A stretch of DNA of 35,584 bases, taken from assembly GCA_001510295.1 (NCBI GenBank), contig LFEZ01000002.1, positions 1-35,584 on the forward strand. The letters are read 5' to 3'. Numbering within the stretch: the stretch's first letter is position 1; every line of letters begins with the position of its first letter. A program made the position numbers and the translations under genes. Below the pieces are notes generated by a model. The model was not told the origin of the DNA and made no database searches. It was given only the letters and a program-made list of their open reading frames with translations. The DNA comes from Thaumarchaeota archaeon casp-thauma4. GTDB lineage: Archaea; Thermoproteota; Nitrososphaeria; Nitrososphaerales; Nitrosopumilaceae. Below are positions 1 through 8,193 of the stretch, one piece after another.

Positions 1-1
1 T

Positions 2-1375
2 AACAAAAATTTCAAAATTTATGGCAAATTTGATTGTACATTACTCACAGGTTCAATCAAAGTAAGACCAGCTGTTAACATAATTCATGATGCGATAACT
101 ACAGGTAAAATTAATTCAGGAACAACGGTGATTGAAGCTACATCAGGAAACTTTGGAATTGCGCTAGGGTTATTGTCAAAGATTGGCGTAACTGCAATTG
201 CACTTGTTTCAAGAAAACTTCAGGAAGGTGTATTCAAAGAATTAAGAAATGGAAATATTCGAATTATGGATCTTGATATGGATATTTGTCCTGCACCAGG
301 AATGGAAGATAAACAAGATGAATTGGTTGCAAAAGCCACTGCTGCAAATATTCGTTCACAGATGATTGATCTTGGCTTTGAACCTGAAACTTTTGATAAC
401 AACATTTCAGATATTGAAACACTTTTAGCTAAAAAAGATATAATCAATCTAGCAAAGTTTCTTGCAAAAATTTACAATTTATTCTGTCCTGAACAGTATG
501 ATAATGATTTGAACGTTGAGGCACATAGAACAGTTACAGGTGTTGAAATTGATCAGCAATTACATGAAAATGGAGAATCGTTAGAAAACTACGACATTGT
601 TTGTACGTTTGGAACTGGGGGAACATCTAGCGGTCTTAGTAAATATTTTGATGAGAAATATAATAAAAAAGGGGTTCATGTCATATTTCCTCCAGATCAA
701 CAGGATGTTGCAGGAATAAGAACAATAGGAAATGCAGATGGTCTCAAATATTATGACCCAGAAAAATATGCAGGTAAGCATCAAATAGATTTTGAACAAG
801 CAAAACCACTACTGAAATTCTTTGTGGATAAAGGTCACGATATGGGCGAAAGTAGTGCTCTTGAACTGTATGCATCTTTACAAATGATATACAAAAGTGG
901 AGGAAATTTTGTTGTTATGATTTGTGATGGAATTGAAAAGTATAGGAAAAACTTTGAAAAAATTGGAAAGAGTATAACACCAAACCAGGTTTCACAACAA
1001 GATGTTGCTTCAAATGCAAATGAATATGATAAAGTGATATGGATTCATACTCAGTATACTCCACGTAAAGAAGGAATTGAATTACTTGCAAAATCACTTG
1101 GAATTGATAAGAGTAAGATTTTAGTGCCAAACGCCAGAACTGCACAAGAATTGCTATCTGGACAACAAGTTCCAGAAGAGATCGACAAGGCATTACATGA
1201 ATCAAATGGAAAATCATTAATTGTATGCATGGCAGGAAGAACATCATTAATGGCAGCTAATGTTTTAGCAGAGAAAGGAATTCAGACTGATAGTTTAACT
1301 GGAGGAATTACGGGTCTGCCTGAAAGTCAAACTAAAGATCTGTCAACAATAATTGAACAAGCCTCACAGTTTTGA
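2..1375 (+). CDS. Cysteine synthase-like PLP enzyme fused to a C-terminal rhodanese domain (5' partial)
   Basis: The reading frame is open from base 2, so the true start lies outside the window. The N-terminal part is a fold-type II PLP enzyme of the cysteine synthase/cystathionine beta-synthase group. The candidate PLP lysine is at bases 59-61 in a GSIKVRPA motif, followed by the TSGNFGI substrate loop and the glycine-rich phosphate loop GTGGTSSG. The last ~115 residues form a rhodanese-like domain with a CMAGRTS active-site loop (Cys codon at 1226-1228) and an LTGGI motif near the end. In this family PLP enzymes make or split C-S bonds through an aminoacrylate, and rhodanese domains carry persulfide sulfur on cysteine. 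The fusion therefore suggests that sulfur handling and a cysteine-synthase-type reaction are coupled; that is inference. Substrate cannot be read from sequence. O-acetylserine or O-phosphoserine sulfhydrylase and cystathionine synthase are alternatives. Confidence 0.82.
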   Translation, partial: NKNFKIYGKFDCTLLTGSIKVRPAVNIIHDAITTGKINSGTTVIEATSGNFGIALGLLSKIGVTAIALVSRKLQEGVFKELRNGNIRIMDLDMDICPAPGMEDKQDELVAKATAANIRSQMIDLGFEPETFDNNISDIETLLAKKDIINLAKFLAKIYNLFCPEQYDNDLNVEAHRTVTGVEIDQQLHENGESLENYDIVCTFGTGGTSSGLSKYFDEKYNKKGVHVIFPPDQQDVAGIRTIGNADGLKYYDPEKYAGKHQIDFEQAKPLLKFFVDKGHDMGESSALELYASLQMIYKSGGNFVVMICDGIEKYRKNFEKIGKSITPNQVSQQDVASNANEYDKVIWIHTQYTPRKEGIELLAKSLGIDKSKILVPNARTAQELLSGQQVPEEIDKALHESNGKSLIVCMAGRTSLMAANVLAEKGIQTDSLTGGITGLPESQTKDLSTIIEQASQF

Positions 1376-1384
1376 TATTTATTA
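1375..1384 (+). promoter_or_regulatory. TATA-like box for the ASCH-domain gene
   Basis: An ATATTTATTA stretch lies about 27 nt before the ATG at 1407, the spacing expected for a leaderless archaeal transcript. It starts at the stop codon of the upstream gene. Confidence 0.45.
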
Positions 1385-1406
1385 AGTCTCTGAATAATAT
1401 AAGTTT

Positions 1407-1859
1407 ATGAAATGTCTTTCAGTGTGTCAGCCATTTGCTGAACTAATTGTTCAAGGCAAAAAGACAATCGAACTAAGAAAATGGAATACAAAATTTCGAG
1501 GTGAATTTTTAGTTCATGCTGCAAAAAATATTCTCACAGAAGATTGCAAACGAATGAAGATATTATCATCAACAATTACAACTGGTGCAATAATAGGAAA
1601 AGTTAATTTAGTTGATGTCAAAAAATATGACTCAGATGAAGAACTCAAAACTGACAAGAAAAAACATTATTCAATATTAGACCATACAAAAAACAAGTAT
1701 GGCTTTATTTTAGAAAAACCAAAAAAAATATTAATTCCTATTCCATATTTGGGAAAACTAAAGTTCTTTGATTTTCATCCAGATGAAATAAAAAATAATG
1801 ATGTCAAAATGGATCTTTTTGAGGAAGAATATCGGCATAAGTGGATTAACCGTCATTAA
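1407..1859 (+). CDS. ASCH (PUA-like) domain protein
   Basis: A 150-residue protein. The N-terminus reads SVCQPFAELIVQGKKTIELRKW, matching the ASCH signature (hydrophobic-QP-A-x-LI-x-G-x-K-x-x-E-x-R), followed by an RGEFLVHAAK strand-helix segment. ASCH domains are small PUA-like beta barrels thought to bind RNA or nucleotides, and some bacterial members hydrolyse modified nucleosides. Nothing here identifies the ligand. The protein is only slightly longer than the domain, with a charged C-terminus rich in Asp, Glu and Lys. It lies in the same direction as the PLP-rhodanese gene (31 bp gap) and tbp (62 bp gap), but each appears to have its own promoter. The start is the first ATG and fits the domain's beginning. 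Function unknown beyond the fold. Confidence 0.75.
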   Translation: MKCLSVCQPFAELIVQGKKTIELRKWNTKFRGEFLVHAAKNILTEDCKRMKILSSTITTGAIIGKVNLVDVKKYDSDEELKTDKKKHYSILDHTKNKYGFILEKPKKILIPIPYLGKLKFFDFHPDEIKNNDVKMDLFEEEYRHKWINRH

Positions 1860-1889
1860 TTATAATATCAGACCAAGATTAAATCCATG

Positions 1890-1898
1890 TATATATAA
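1890..1898 (+). promoter_or_regulatory. TATA box of the tbp gene
   Basis: A textbook TATATATAA is centred about 28 nt before the tbp ATG at 1922. This predicts transcription starting at or just before the ATG. The gene for TATA-binding protein thus has one of the strongest TATA boxes in the window, which would allow direct autoregulation (inference). Confidence 0.7.
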
Positions 1899-1921
1899 AG
1901 GGAGTATTTAAAACAGCAGAA

Positions 1922-2485
1922 ATGCCACAAACAAAACCAATAGTAAGTGTAGAAAACGTGGTTGCTTCTGCATCAGTAGATCAGAAAATTGATCTAAACG
2001 ATATTACAAAAAAATTTCCTGATACAGAGTACCACCCAGACCAATTTCCAGGCTTAGTTTTTCGATTAGAGAGTCCAAGAACTGCCACATTGATCTTTAG
2101 AACAGGTAAGATGGTATGTACAGGCGCAAAATCCGAAGAGATGGCTGTTAAAGCTGTACAAACAGTTGTGAAACAATTACGTAAAGGAGGCATTAAAATT
2201 AAGAAAGATGCAGTCATTACAGTACAAAACATTGTTGCAGCAATCAATCTAGGTGGAAAAATCCATTTAGAAGAGGCAGCAAGAAAATTACCAAGAAGTA
2301 TGTACGAACCTGAACAGTTTCCTGGTTTGATTCACAGAATGCTTGATCCAAAAACAGTAATTCTTTTGTTTGCATCAGGCAAACTTGTGTGCACAGGAGC
2401 CAAAAAAGAGGCAGATGTGTATAGATCTGTACATAACCTACATTCTACATTAGAAGAAAAAGAATTAATGATCTACGACGCGTAG
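1922..2485 (+). CDS. tbp: TATA-box-binding protein (TBP)
   Basis: A general transcription factor that binds and bends promoter TATA boxes and recruits TFB and RNA polymerase. The 187-residue length is typical of archaeal TBP. The two-fold internal repeat is visible: residues ~8-90 and ~98-180 each contain a V(E/Q)N(V/I)VA start, a FPGL(V/I)-R segment and a K(M/L)VCTGAK segment, forming the two halves of the saddle. Archaea can carry several TBP genes; only this one lies in the window. The start is the ATG directly after a strong TATA box with no leader. Downstream lies the convergent TPR gene, 24 bp away. Confidence 0.97.
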   Translation: MPQTKPIVSVENVVASASVDQKIDLNDITKKFPDTEYHPDQFPGLVFRLESPRTATLIFRTGKMVCTGAKSEEMAVKAVQTVVKQLRKGGIKIKKDAVITVQNIVAAINLGGKIHLEEAARKLPRSMYEPEQFPGLIHRMLDPKTVILLFASGKLVCTGAKKEADVYRSVHNLHSTLEEKELMIYDA

Positions 2486-2509
2486 ATTTTCCAATTCTAT
2501 TTATTATTT

Positions 2510-2926
2510 TTAAATTTTCTTTAATTCGTCTTCAATTTCAATTAAAGATTTATTTTTTGGATCCAATTCTTTGATTTTGTCACAGCACTCAATCACCTTA
2601 TCTTTATTTTTTAAATTTAGATATACACTTGCTTTTATTGCCAGAGCGTCAAGATCAAATATCCCAATTTCTAAAGTTTTATCCATATACTCCAAGGTTT
2701 TTTCAGAATCACCTTTGATGTAATAAATACTTCCAATAATAAATGCAATATCAGGATCATGTTCAAGTATTTTTTCAATTCCATGTCCATATTCTAATGC
2801 TTCATCATATTTTTTTTGTTTAACAAGTGTCCTAAGACGACGTCGGGGATTATTAAAAAGACCAGTCAAGTGTTGATCAGAATTATGTTTTATTTGATAT
2901 CTTAGACTGTAATTTCTCCCAGTCAT
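2510..2926 (-). CDS. TPR-repeat protein at the end of the pentose-phosphate operon
   Basis: A small (up to 138 residues) helical protein. Segments around residues 36-65, 68-95 and 101-125 show the tetratricopeptide pattern (for example YYIKGDSEKTLEYMDKTLEI and CDKIKELDP), so about three helix-turn-helix repeats for protein-protein contact. There is no catalytic motif, signal peptide or membrane segment. If the ATG at 2926 is used, the gene overlaps the end of the transaldolase gene by 44 bp. A TTG at 2869 would remove the overlap and give ~119 residues that keep all the repeats. It is the last gene of the transketolase-transaldolase operon, so it may assist those enzymes, but that is only inference from position. 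Confidence 0.72.
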   Translation of the reverse strand: MTGRNYSLRYQIKHNSDQHLTGLFNNPRRRLRTLVKQKKYDEALEYGHGIEKILEHDPDIAFIIGSIYYIKGDSEKTLEYMDKTLEIGIFDLDALAIKASVYLNLKNKDKVIECCDKIKELDPKNKSLIEIEDELKKI

Positions 2927-3545
2927 CTAGGAATGCTTTCAGACCTTTATCAGTTAAAGAATGACCGAGCATTTTTTCCAATACTCCTGCAGGCAAAGTA
3001 ACAGCATCAGCGCCAATTTTTGCTGCATCTACAACATGTTGTGGATGTCTTACACTAGCAACAAGAATCTGTGTTTTAAAATCATAATTTGAAAAAACTT
3101 GTTTAATTTCTCTGATTAAATCCATACCGGTGTGACCAATATCATCTAATCTTCCAATGAAAGGACTAACATATTTTGCTCCTGCTTTTGCTGCAAGAAG
3201 TGCTTGATTTGCAGAGAACACAAGTGTGACATTAACAGGAATTCCTTGCTCTGAGAAACTCTTACAAGCTCTTAGACCATCTCCGGTCATTGGGCATTTA
3301 ACAACAACATGATTACCATACTCTCGAAGCTTTTTTCCTTCTTTCATCATTCCATCATAATCAGTACTTACAACTTCTAAACTAACATCACCTTTGATTA
3401 TTCTAGTAATTTCTTTCATTACAGCATGTGGATCACTACCTTCTTTGGCAAGTAACGAAGGGTTTGTTGTAATTCCATCTAACAAACCCATGTCGTTATA
3501 CTTTTTAATATCATCAATGTTTGCGGTATCAAGGAAAATTTTCAT
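2883..3545 (-). CDS. tal: Transaldolase (short TalC/fructose-6-phosphate aldolase-like family)
   Basis: A 220-residue TIM-barrel enzyme of the compact transaldolase family. It starts MKIFLDTANIDDI and has the GITTNPSLL substrate loop at residues ~24-32. The Schiff-base lysine is Lys83 in VVKCPMT. Transaldolase moves a dihydroxyacetone unit between sedoheptulose-7-P and glyceraldehyde-3-P to give fructose-6-P and erythrose-4-P. Some members of this short family act instead as fructose-6-phosphate aldolase. The operon with both transketolase subunits and the epimerase favours transaldolase. Its ATG overlaps the stop of the transketolase C-terminal gene by 4 bp, indicating translational coupling. 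Confidence 0.93.
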   Translation of the reverse strand: MKIFLDTANIDDIKKYNDMGLLDGITTNPSLLAKEGSDPHAVMKEITRIIKGDVSLEVVSTDYDGMMKEGKKLREYGNHVVVKCPMTGDGLRACKSFSEQGIPVNVTLVFSANQALLAAKAGAKYVSPFIGRLDDIGHTGMDLIREIKQVFSNYDFKTQILVASVRHPQHVVDAAKIGADAVTLPAGVLEKMLGHSLTDKGLKAFLDDWEKLQSKISNKT

Positions 3546-4510
3546 TGTTTACTACGGATATCCTTGACAGTTTTTTCTATATTAATTGATGTGATACCAT
3601 GTTTTTCTAATAATTGTGGAATTTCAGCGTCACGAGCAGATTCACCAAACATATCTTGTACACCAATTCTACGTATAGGAACGGGATATACCTCAGAGAC
3701 CACCTCAGATACAGCAGAACCAAAGCCACCCATAACATTATGTTCTTCGCAAGTAACAATTCCACCAGTCTCACGTGCAGCTTTTTCTAAAATATCTTTG
3801 TCGATTGGTTTTATTGTAAAACAATCAATTACCCTACATGAGATTCCATCTTGTTGAAGTTTATCTGCAGCATCAAGAGCCATTTTTACTGTTATTCCAG
3901 TAGCAGCTATAGTACAGTCATTTCCATCTCTTAATGTTATACCCTTTCCAATTACAAATTCTTGAGAATCAGAGTGTACATTAGGAACTTCGGATCTTGT
4001 CATTCTCATGTAAAATGGACCATAATTCTGTGCAATATTTTTTATTAATTTTGATACAGCGATAGCATCAGCAGGAATTATAACTTTCATGTTTGGGATA
4101 ACACGCATTATTGCAATGTCTTCAATGGTTTGGTGGGAACCGCCATCAGGTCCAACAGATAATCCACCATGAGATGTTACAAGTTTAACATTCAAACCTT
4201 TTTTTTCTCCTCTAGACGGATATGCAATTGAATTTCGTATTTGGTCAACACATCGTCCTGGCAGAAATATTGCATATGTACTTGCAAATGATGTTTTTCC
4301 AGAATAAGCTAATCCTGCTGCAATAGATACCAAATTTGCTTCAGCTATGCCTACATTAAAGAATCTATCAGGAAAAATTTTTCCAAAACCAGATGTTTTT
4401 AGTGAATCAGTTGTGTCAGCACCTAACACAACAATGTTTTTGTCTTCTTTACCTAATTCAATCAATGCATTTCCATATGCAGTTCTCATATCACCAAATT
4501 TAGTACTCAT
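3542..4510 (-). CDS. Transketolase, C-terminal subunit
   Basis: A 322-residue protein covering the pyrimidine-binding and C-terminal domains of transketolase, the archaeal split arrangement. The FNVGIAEANL motif near residues 51-60 supplies the glutamate (Glu57) that activates the aminopyrimidine ring of thiamine diphosphate. The SHGGLSVGPDGGSHQ loop at about 114-128 and the C-terminal CEEHNVMGGFGSAVSE segment are also transketolase-like. It pairs with the N-terminal subunit encoded just upstream (4 bp overlap) to transfer two-carbon units among pentose, heptose and triose phosphates. The diphosphate-binding half is in the partner, so neither subunit should work alone. A DXS or pyruvate-dehydrogenase E1-beta assignment is less likely given the neighbours. 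Confidence 0.95.
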   Translation of the reverse strand: MSTKFGDMRTAYGNALIELGKEDKNIVVLGADTTDSLKTSGFGKIFPDRFFNVGIAEANLVSIAAGLAYSGKTSFASTYAIFLPGRCVDQIRNSIAYPSRGEKKGLNVKLVTSHGGLSVGPDGGSHQTIEDIAIMRVIPNMKVIIPADAIAVSKLIKNIAQNYGPFYMRMTRSEVPNVHSDSQEFVIGKGITLRDGNDCTIAATGITVKMALDAADKLQQDGISCRVIDCFTIKPIDKDILEKAARETGGIVTCEEHNVMGGFGSAVSEVVSEVYPVPIRRIGVQDMFGESARDAEIPQLLEKHGITSINIEKTVKDIRSKQ

Positions 4511-6174
4511 TGATATCCAAGATCCATTGCTGTTTGTTGTAATTCATCTTTTTTCTTGCCTATAACATGCAAATCAATCCATTTGTTTACCAATTCAGGT
4601 CCACCAAGTTCATTTGCTTTTTGAATCAATAATTTACGTCTAGTTCTTGATACCTGATTTCGGAATTCACGTATTACTAATCTAATATCGTTTTGGCCAA
4701 TAATTGCACTACCACCAACAAATGCTCGTGCACCATCTGCAAAACATTCACCAATATTATCTAGAGTTACTCCTCCATCAGATTCAATGTAACCAGTGAA
4801 ACCATTCTCTTTCAAATTTATTAAGAGATTTCTTGTTTTTTCATGAGTGTTTTCAATATATTTTTGACCTGATTTTCCAGGTACAACAGACATTATGATA
4901 ATTTGATCTAGTGTGGAAATGAATTTTTTACTCCAATCAGGCATAGTGGTATCAGGATTTATTGCTAAACCAACACTAACTTTGTTTGATTTGAGTAAAT
5001 CATGAATTTCACCAAAACTTGATTCATCACATACTTCTGCATGAACAGTTACAATATCACTTCCTGCATCAATATAATTTTGAATTTGTTTAACAGGCTC
5101 ATTAATCATTAGATGTGTATCAAATGGAATTAGAGTTAGAGGTTTTAATTCCTTAATTTTTGTGTAGTCAAAAGTAGAATTTGGAACAAATTGACCATCC
5201 ATGACATCCAAATGAATGTAATCTGCTCGTCCATCATCACAACGTTTTACTTCATTTTCTAGATTTGTCATATCACCTGCTATGATAGAAGGTGCAATCA
5301 TAAATTGGGAGTCTAATTCCTGATTAATTATAGGAACAAATGTAGGAGCAGGTGCCTTACCATGCCACTGCGGATTATCTTCCATATGTTCAACCGCCTT
5401 TCCTTTGATGGTTCTAGCTATAATGATTGATGGCATACCTTTAACAGACTTTGCTCTACTAATTGCATCAGATACTTGTTCAATTCTATGACCATCAACT
5501 TCGATTACATTCCATCCAAAAGAACGCCATTTATCACCAGTTTTCCATCTACTGGCATCTCTCCACATTTCAGATAGTTCGTCATCTTCAAGTGATTCAT
5601 CAAGTGGCATAATTTTTTCAGTGTAAGAATCTTGTTGTATAAAATTTCTATCAAGAATTAATGTAAGATTATCAACATTGTATTTTGCGGCAGTCATTGC
5701 AGCTTCCCATACTTGACCTTCATCGCTTTCACCATCACCCATTACGGTGAAAATGTGTGTATCTTTTTGATCAAGTTTTGCAGCCAATGCATTTCCAATA
5801 GAGTAAGATAAACCAATTCCTAAAGAGCCACCACAAAATTCAACACCAGGACATTTAAGATCAGGATGACCTTGTAATTTACTCCCAAATTGTCGTAAAG
5901 TGTCTAATTCGGATTCTTCAAAATATCCAGCTACTGCCATGTTTGAAAATAGACCAGGAGATGCATGACCTTTTGATAAAATTAGCTTGTCACGACCATC
6001 CCATTCAGGATTTTTTGGATCATATTTCAAGTGATTATAGAAAATACAACCCATAATTTCAGCCATGGAAAATGAACCTCCAGGATGACCAGAACCTGCA
6101 ATTGAGGTTCCACGAATAACTAATTTCCTAGCTTTAAGTACATTTTTTTTAATTTGGTAGTAATTCAGTCCCAT
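4507..6174 (-). CDS. Fusion: transketolase N-terminal subunit + ribulose-phosphate 3-epimerase
   Basis: A 555-residue two-enzyme polypeptide. Residues ~1-288 are the diphosphate-binding half of transketolase: SGHPGG (His30), KGHASPG (His70) and the thiamine-diphosphate motif beginning GDGESDEG at 147 and ending with Asn177. Residues ~292-510 are a complete ribulose-phosphate 3-epimerase barrel: APSIIAGD, HLDVMDG (His321, Asp323), DTHLM (His354), SDGGV (Asp466) and GGSAI. These are the expected metal ligands and acid/base residues. A basic helical tail of ~45 residues (511-555) matches neither family. The epimerase makes xylulose-5-P, the ketose donor for transketolase, so the fusion joins consecutive steps. 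The frame is continuous with no sign of a frameshift at the junction. It is the first gene of the operon, followed by the C-terminal transketolase subunit with a 4 bp overlap. Confidence 0.94.
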   Translation of the reverse strand: MGLNYYQIKKNVLKARKLVIRGTSIAGSGHPGGSFSMAEIMGCIFYNHLKYDPKNPEWDGRDKLILSKGHASPGLFSNMAVAGYFEESELDTLRQFGSKLQGHPDLKCPGVEFCGGSLGIGLSYSIGNALAAKLDQKDTHIFTVMGDGESDEGQVWEAAMTAAKYNVDNLTLILDRNFIQQDSYTEKIMPLDESLEDDELSEMWRDASRWKTGDKWRSFGWNVIEVDGHRIEQVSDAISRAKSVKGMPSIIIARTIKGKAVEHMEDNPQWHGKAPAPTFVPIINQELDSQFMIAPSIIAGDMTNLENEVKRCDDGRADYIHLDVMDGQFVPNSTFDYTKIKELKPLTLIPFDTHLMINEPVKQIQNYIDAGSDIVTVHAEVCDESSFGEIHDLLKSNKVSVGLAINPDTTMPDWSKKFISTLDQIIIMSVVPGKSGQKYIENTHEKTRNLLINLKENGFTGYIESDGGVTLDNIGECFADGARAFVGGSAIIGQNDIRLVIREFRNQVSRTRRKLLIQKANELGGPELVNKWIDLHVIGKKKDELQQTAMDLGYQ

Positions 6175-6198
6175 GATAGCTTATTGACCAAATTGATA

Positions 6199-6208
6199 CT
6201 TTTAATTT
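6199..6208 (-). promoter_or_regulatory. TATA-like box for the transketolase operon
   Basis: The minus strand reads AAATTAAAAG centred about 29 nt before the ATG at 6174. It is AT-rich rather than a perfect box. It lies in the divergent spacer shared with the DCC gene. Confidence 0.4.
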
Positions 6209-6297
6209 TACACATGATCGTCCTCAAGGAAAAATACCAAGAATTACATAAATAGCTATTTCCGAAAATTTTAATCTTCAAAGATCGTACAATAATT

Positions 6298-6684
6298 ATG
6301 GATTTTCATGATTCACTACCACTTATGATTTATGACGATAAATGTTATGTTTGTATAAAATTTGCCAAATTAATGAATTTCTTAGCTAAAGGAAAATTAC
6401 GTATGATTGGCCATTATACAGAATTTGGTGGGAAGATTAGAGAAGCAATTCTAGAAGAAGATGCGTTGGAAATGTTTTGGTTCATTGATAAAGAAATGGC
6501 ATATGGAGGAAGAGCTGCAATTATCCCTCTATTGTCAGCAATTATTAGAGTTCACGGCAAAAAATTCAATGAAATGAGCATTCAAGAATCGTGCGATATA
6601 GGATGCAATGGTTCACTTGCAGTATTTTTCCGTTCTGCTAGCTTAATCACTCACAGTAGAAAGATCAAGATAAGAAATGTATAA
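6298..6684 (+). CDS. DCC-family thiol-disulfide oxidoreductase-like protein (DUF393)
   Basis: A 128-residue protein beginning with the family signature: hydrophobic strand, then YDDKCYVC with Cys16 and Cys19, matching the DxxCxxC motif that names the DCC family. The rest follows the thioredoxin-like DUF393 pattern, with a helix after the cysteines and a central WFIDKEMAYGGRAAI segment. Members are predicted thiol-disulfide oxidoreductases; the physiological partner is generally unknown. There is no signal peptide, so it is probably cytosolic. It is divergent from the transketolase operon and 24 bp upstream of the aminopeptidase gene, with which it may be co-transcribed. An AT-rich TTTTAAT at ~6269-6275 sits at promoter distance. 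Confidence 0.75.
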   Translation: MDFHDSLPLMIYDDKCYVCIKFAKLMNFLAKGKLRMIGHYTEFGGKIREAILEEDALEMFWFIDKEMAYGGRAAIIPLLSAIIRVHGKKFNEMSIQESCDIGCNGSLAVFFRSASLITHSRKIKIRNV

Positions 6685-6708
6685 AGAAAGTATTTTTTAG
6701 AAAAATAT

Positions 6709-8190
6709 ATGCGAATTAGAGCAGAAACAACGTCTCCAATAAAAAAAAGAACCTCAGTATTGTGTGCATTTTGTTTTGAGGATGCAAATTTAGCAATAGG
6801 GTTAGATAAATTAAATAAAAAAATAGATCAAACAATTTCACAATCAATTAAAGAGATGAATGGTGAGAAAGGTAAAATTTCAATCATTCATTCACATAAA
6901 GAAATTTCTTCAGATAGAATCTTGATTGCAGGATTAGGTAAAAAAAATAAATTAACTTCAGATGTAATAAGAGATGTTACAGGTATAATTACAAAAAAGA
7001 TTCACGAATTAAAAATAAAAGAATTTTCAATCATAGTTCCAGAGAGAATTCCAATTGAAAGTGATCTAGTCATATCATCAATAGTGGAGGGTGCAAATCT
7101 TTCATTGTACGAGTTTGATTTATTTAAAAAAGAAAAGTCTGCTAATAAAGAACCAGATTTAATGCTATTAACATCAGATAAAAATGCACAAAAAATAATT
7201 AAAAATTATATTACAATTTCTGATGCAGTTAGATTTACAAGAGATGTCGCAAATCTTCCACCAAATGAATGTCCTCCTGCAAAATTAGGTGAAATAGCTA
7301 AGAAAATAGCAAATCAAAATAAAATGAAATGTATAGTATTTTCAAAAAATGAGATAAAATCAAAAGGATTAGGAGGAGTTGTTGCAGTAGGGCAAGGAAG
7401 TAAAAATGAACCTAGATTTATAATTTTAGAATACAGAAATGGCAGTAAAGAACAAAAACCAATTCTGCTTGTTGGCAAAGCAGTAACATTTGACACAGGT
7501 GGAATTTCATTGAAACCTGGAGAGAAAATGGACGAGATGAAGTTTGACAAATGTGGAGGATGTACAGTGTTAGGAGTCATGAAAGCAATCTCAGAATTAA
7601 AACTTTCAATTAATGTAGTTGCAATAATTCCATCTGTTGAAAATATGCCAAGTGGAGATGCATTTAGACCTGGAGATATTATCAAACTGTTTAATGGAAA
7701 GACTGCAGAAATTTTGAACACAGATGCAGAAGGAAGATTGATTTTAGCAGATGGACTCGCATATGGAATAAAACATTATCAACCATCTTCTGTCATGGAT
7801 TTTGCAACTTTAACTGGAGCATGTATTGTTGCATTAGGAACTAATGTTGCAGGAATAGTAAGTAATAATACAAAACTTGCATCAAAAATCAAAACTGCAT
7901 CAGCAAAAACTTCAGAAGAAGTTTGGGAATTACCAATAAATGATGATTACATGGATATGGTGAAATCAAAAGTTGCAGATATTAAAAATATTGGAATTGG
8001 AAGAGCTGCAGGTACAATAACTGCTGCAGCATTTTTAGCAAATTCAGTAGGAAATGTACCTTGGGTTCATTTTGATATTGCAGGAACAGCATGGATTCAA
8101 CCATCTACTAAAAATAAATCATACAATTCACATGGCGCTACAGGATTTGGAGTGAGATTAGTAGTAAATTATCTCATGAATCAACGATAA
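6709..8190 (+). CDS. pepA: Leucyl aminopeptidase (M17 family, cytosol aminopeptidase)
   Basis: A 493-residue metalloaminopeptidase that removes N-terminal residues from peptides in the cytosol. The M17 signature NTDAEGRL is at residues 337-344. The upstream metal and substrate region contains VGKAVTFDTGGISLKP (~255-270) and a further conserved lysine and aspartate at KFDKCGG. The N-terminal ~170 residues are the variable regulatory domain and are rich in Lys and Ile, as in the rest of this genome. The length matches the family (about 480-500). The start ATG follows the DCC gene by 24 bp. The gene ends 3 bp before the convergent small membrane-protein gene. Confidence 0.95.
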   Translation: MRIRAETTSPIKKRTSVLCAFCFEDANLAIGLDKLNKKIDQTISQSIKEMNGEKGKISIIHSHKEISSDRILIAGLGKKNKLTSDVIRDVTGIITKKIHELKIKEFSIIVPERIPIESDLVISSIVEGANLSLYEFDLFKKEKSANKEPDLMLLTSDKNAQKIIKNYITISDAVRFTRDVANLPPNECPPAKLGEIAKKIANQNKMKCIVFSKNEIKSKGLGGVVAVGQGSKNEPRFIILEYRNGSKEQKPILLVGKAVTFDTGGISLKPGEKMDEMKFDKCGGCTVLGVMKAISELKLSINVVAIIPSVENMPSGDAFRPGDIIKLFNGKTAEILNTDAEGRLILADGLAYGIKHYQPSSVMDFATLTGACIVALGTNVAGIVSNNTKLASKIKTASAKTSEEVWELPINDDYMDMVKSKVADIKNIGIGRAAGTITAAAFLANSVGNVPWVHFDIAGTAWIQPSTKNKSYNSHGATGFGVRLVVNYLMNQR

Positions 8191-8193
8191 AAT

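Noticed and set aside
3542-6174. Possible pyruvate dehydrogenase E1 or DXS instead of transketolase
   Set aside because: Neighbouring transaldolase and the fused epimerase, plus transketolase-specific motifs such as SGHPGG and KGHASPG, favour transketolase.
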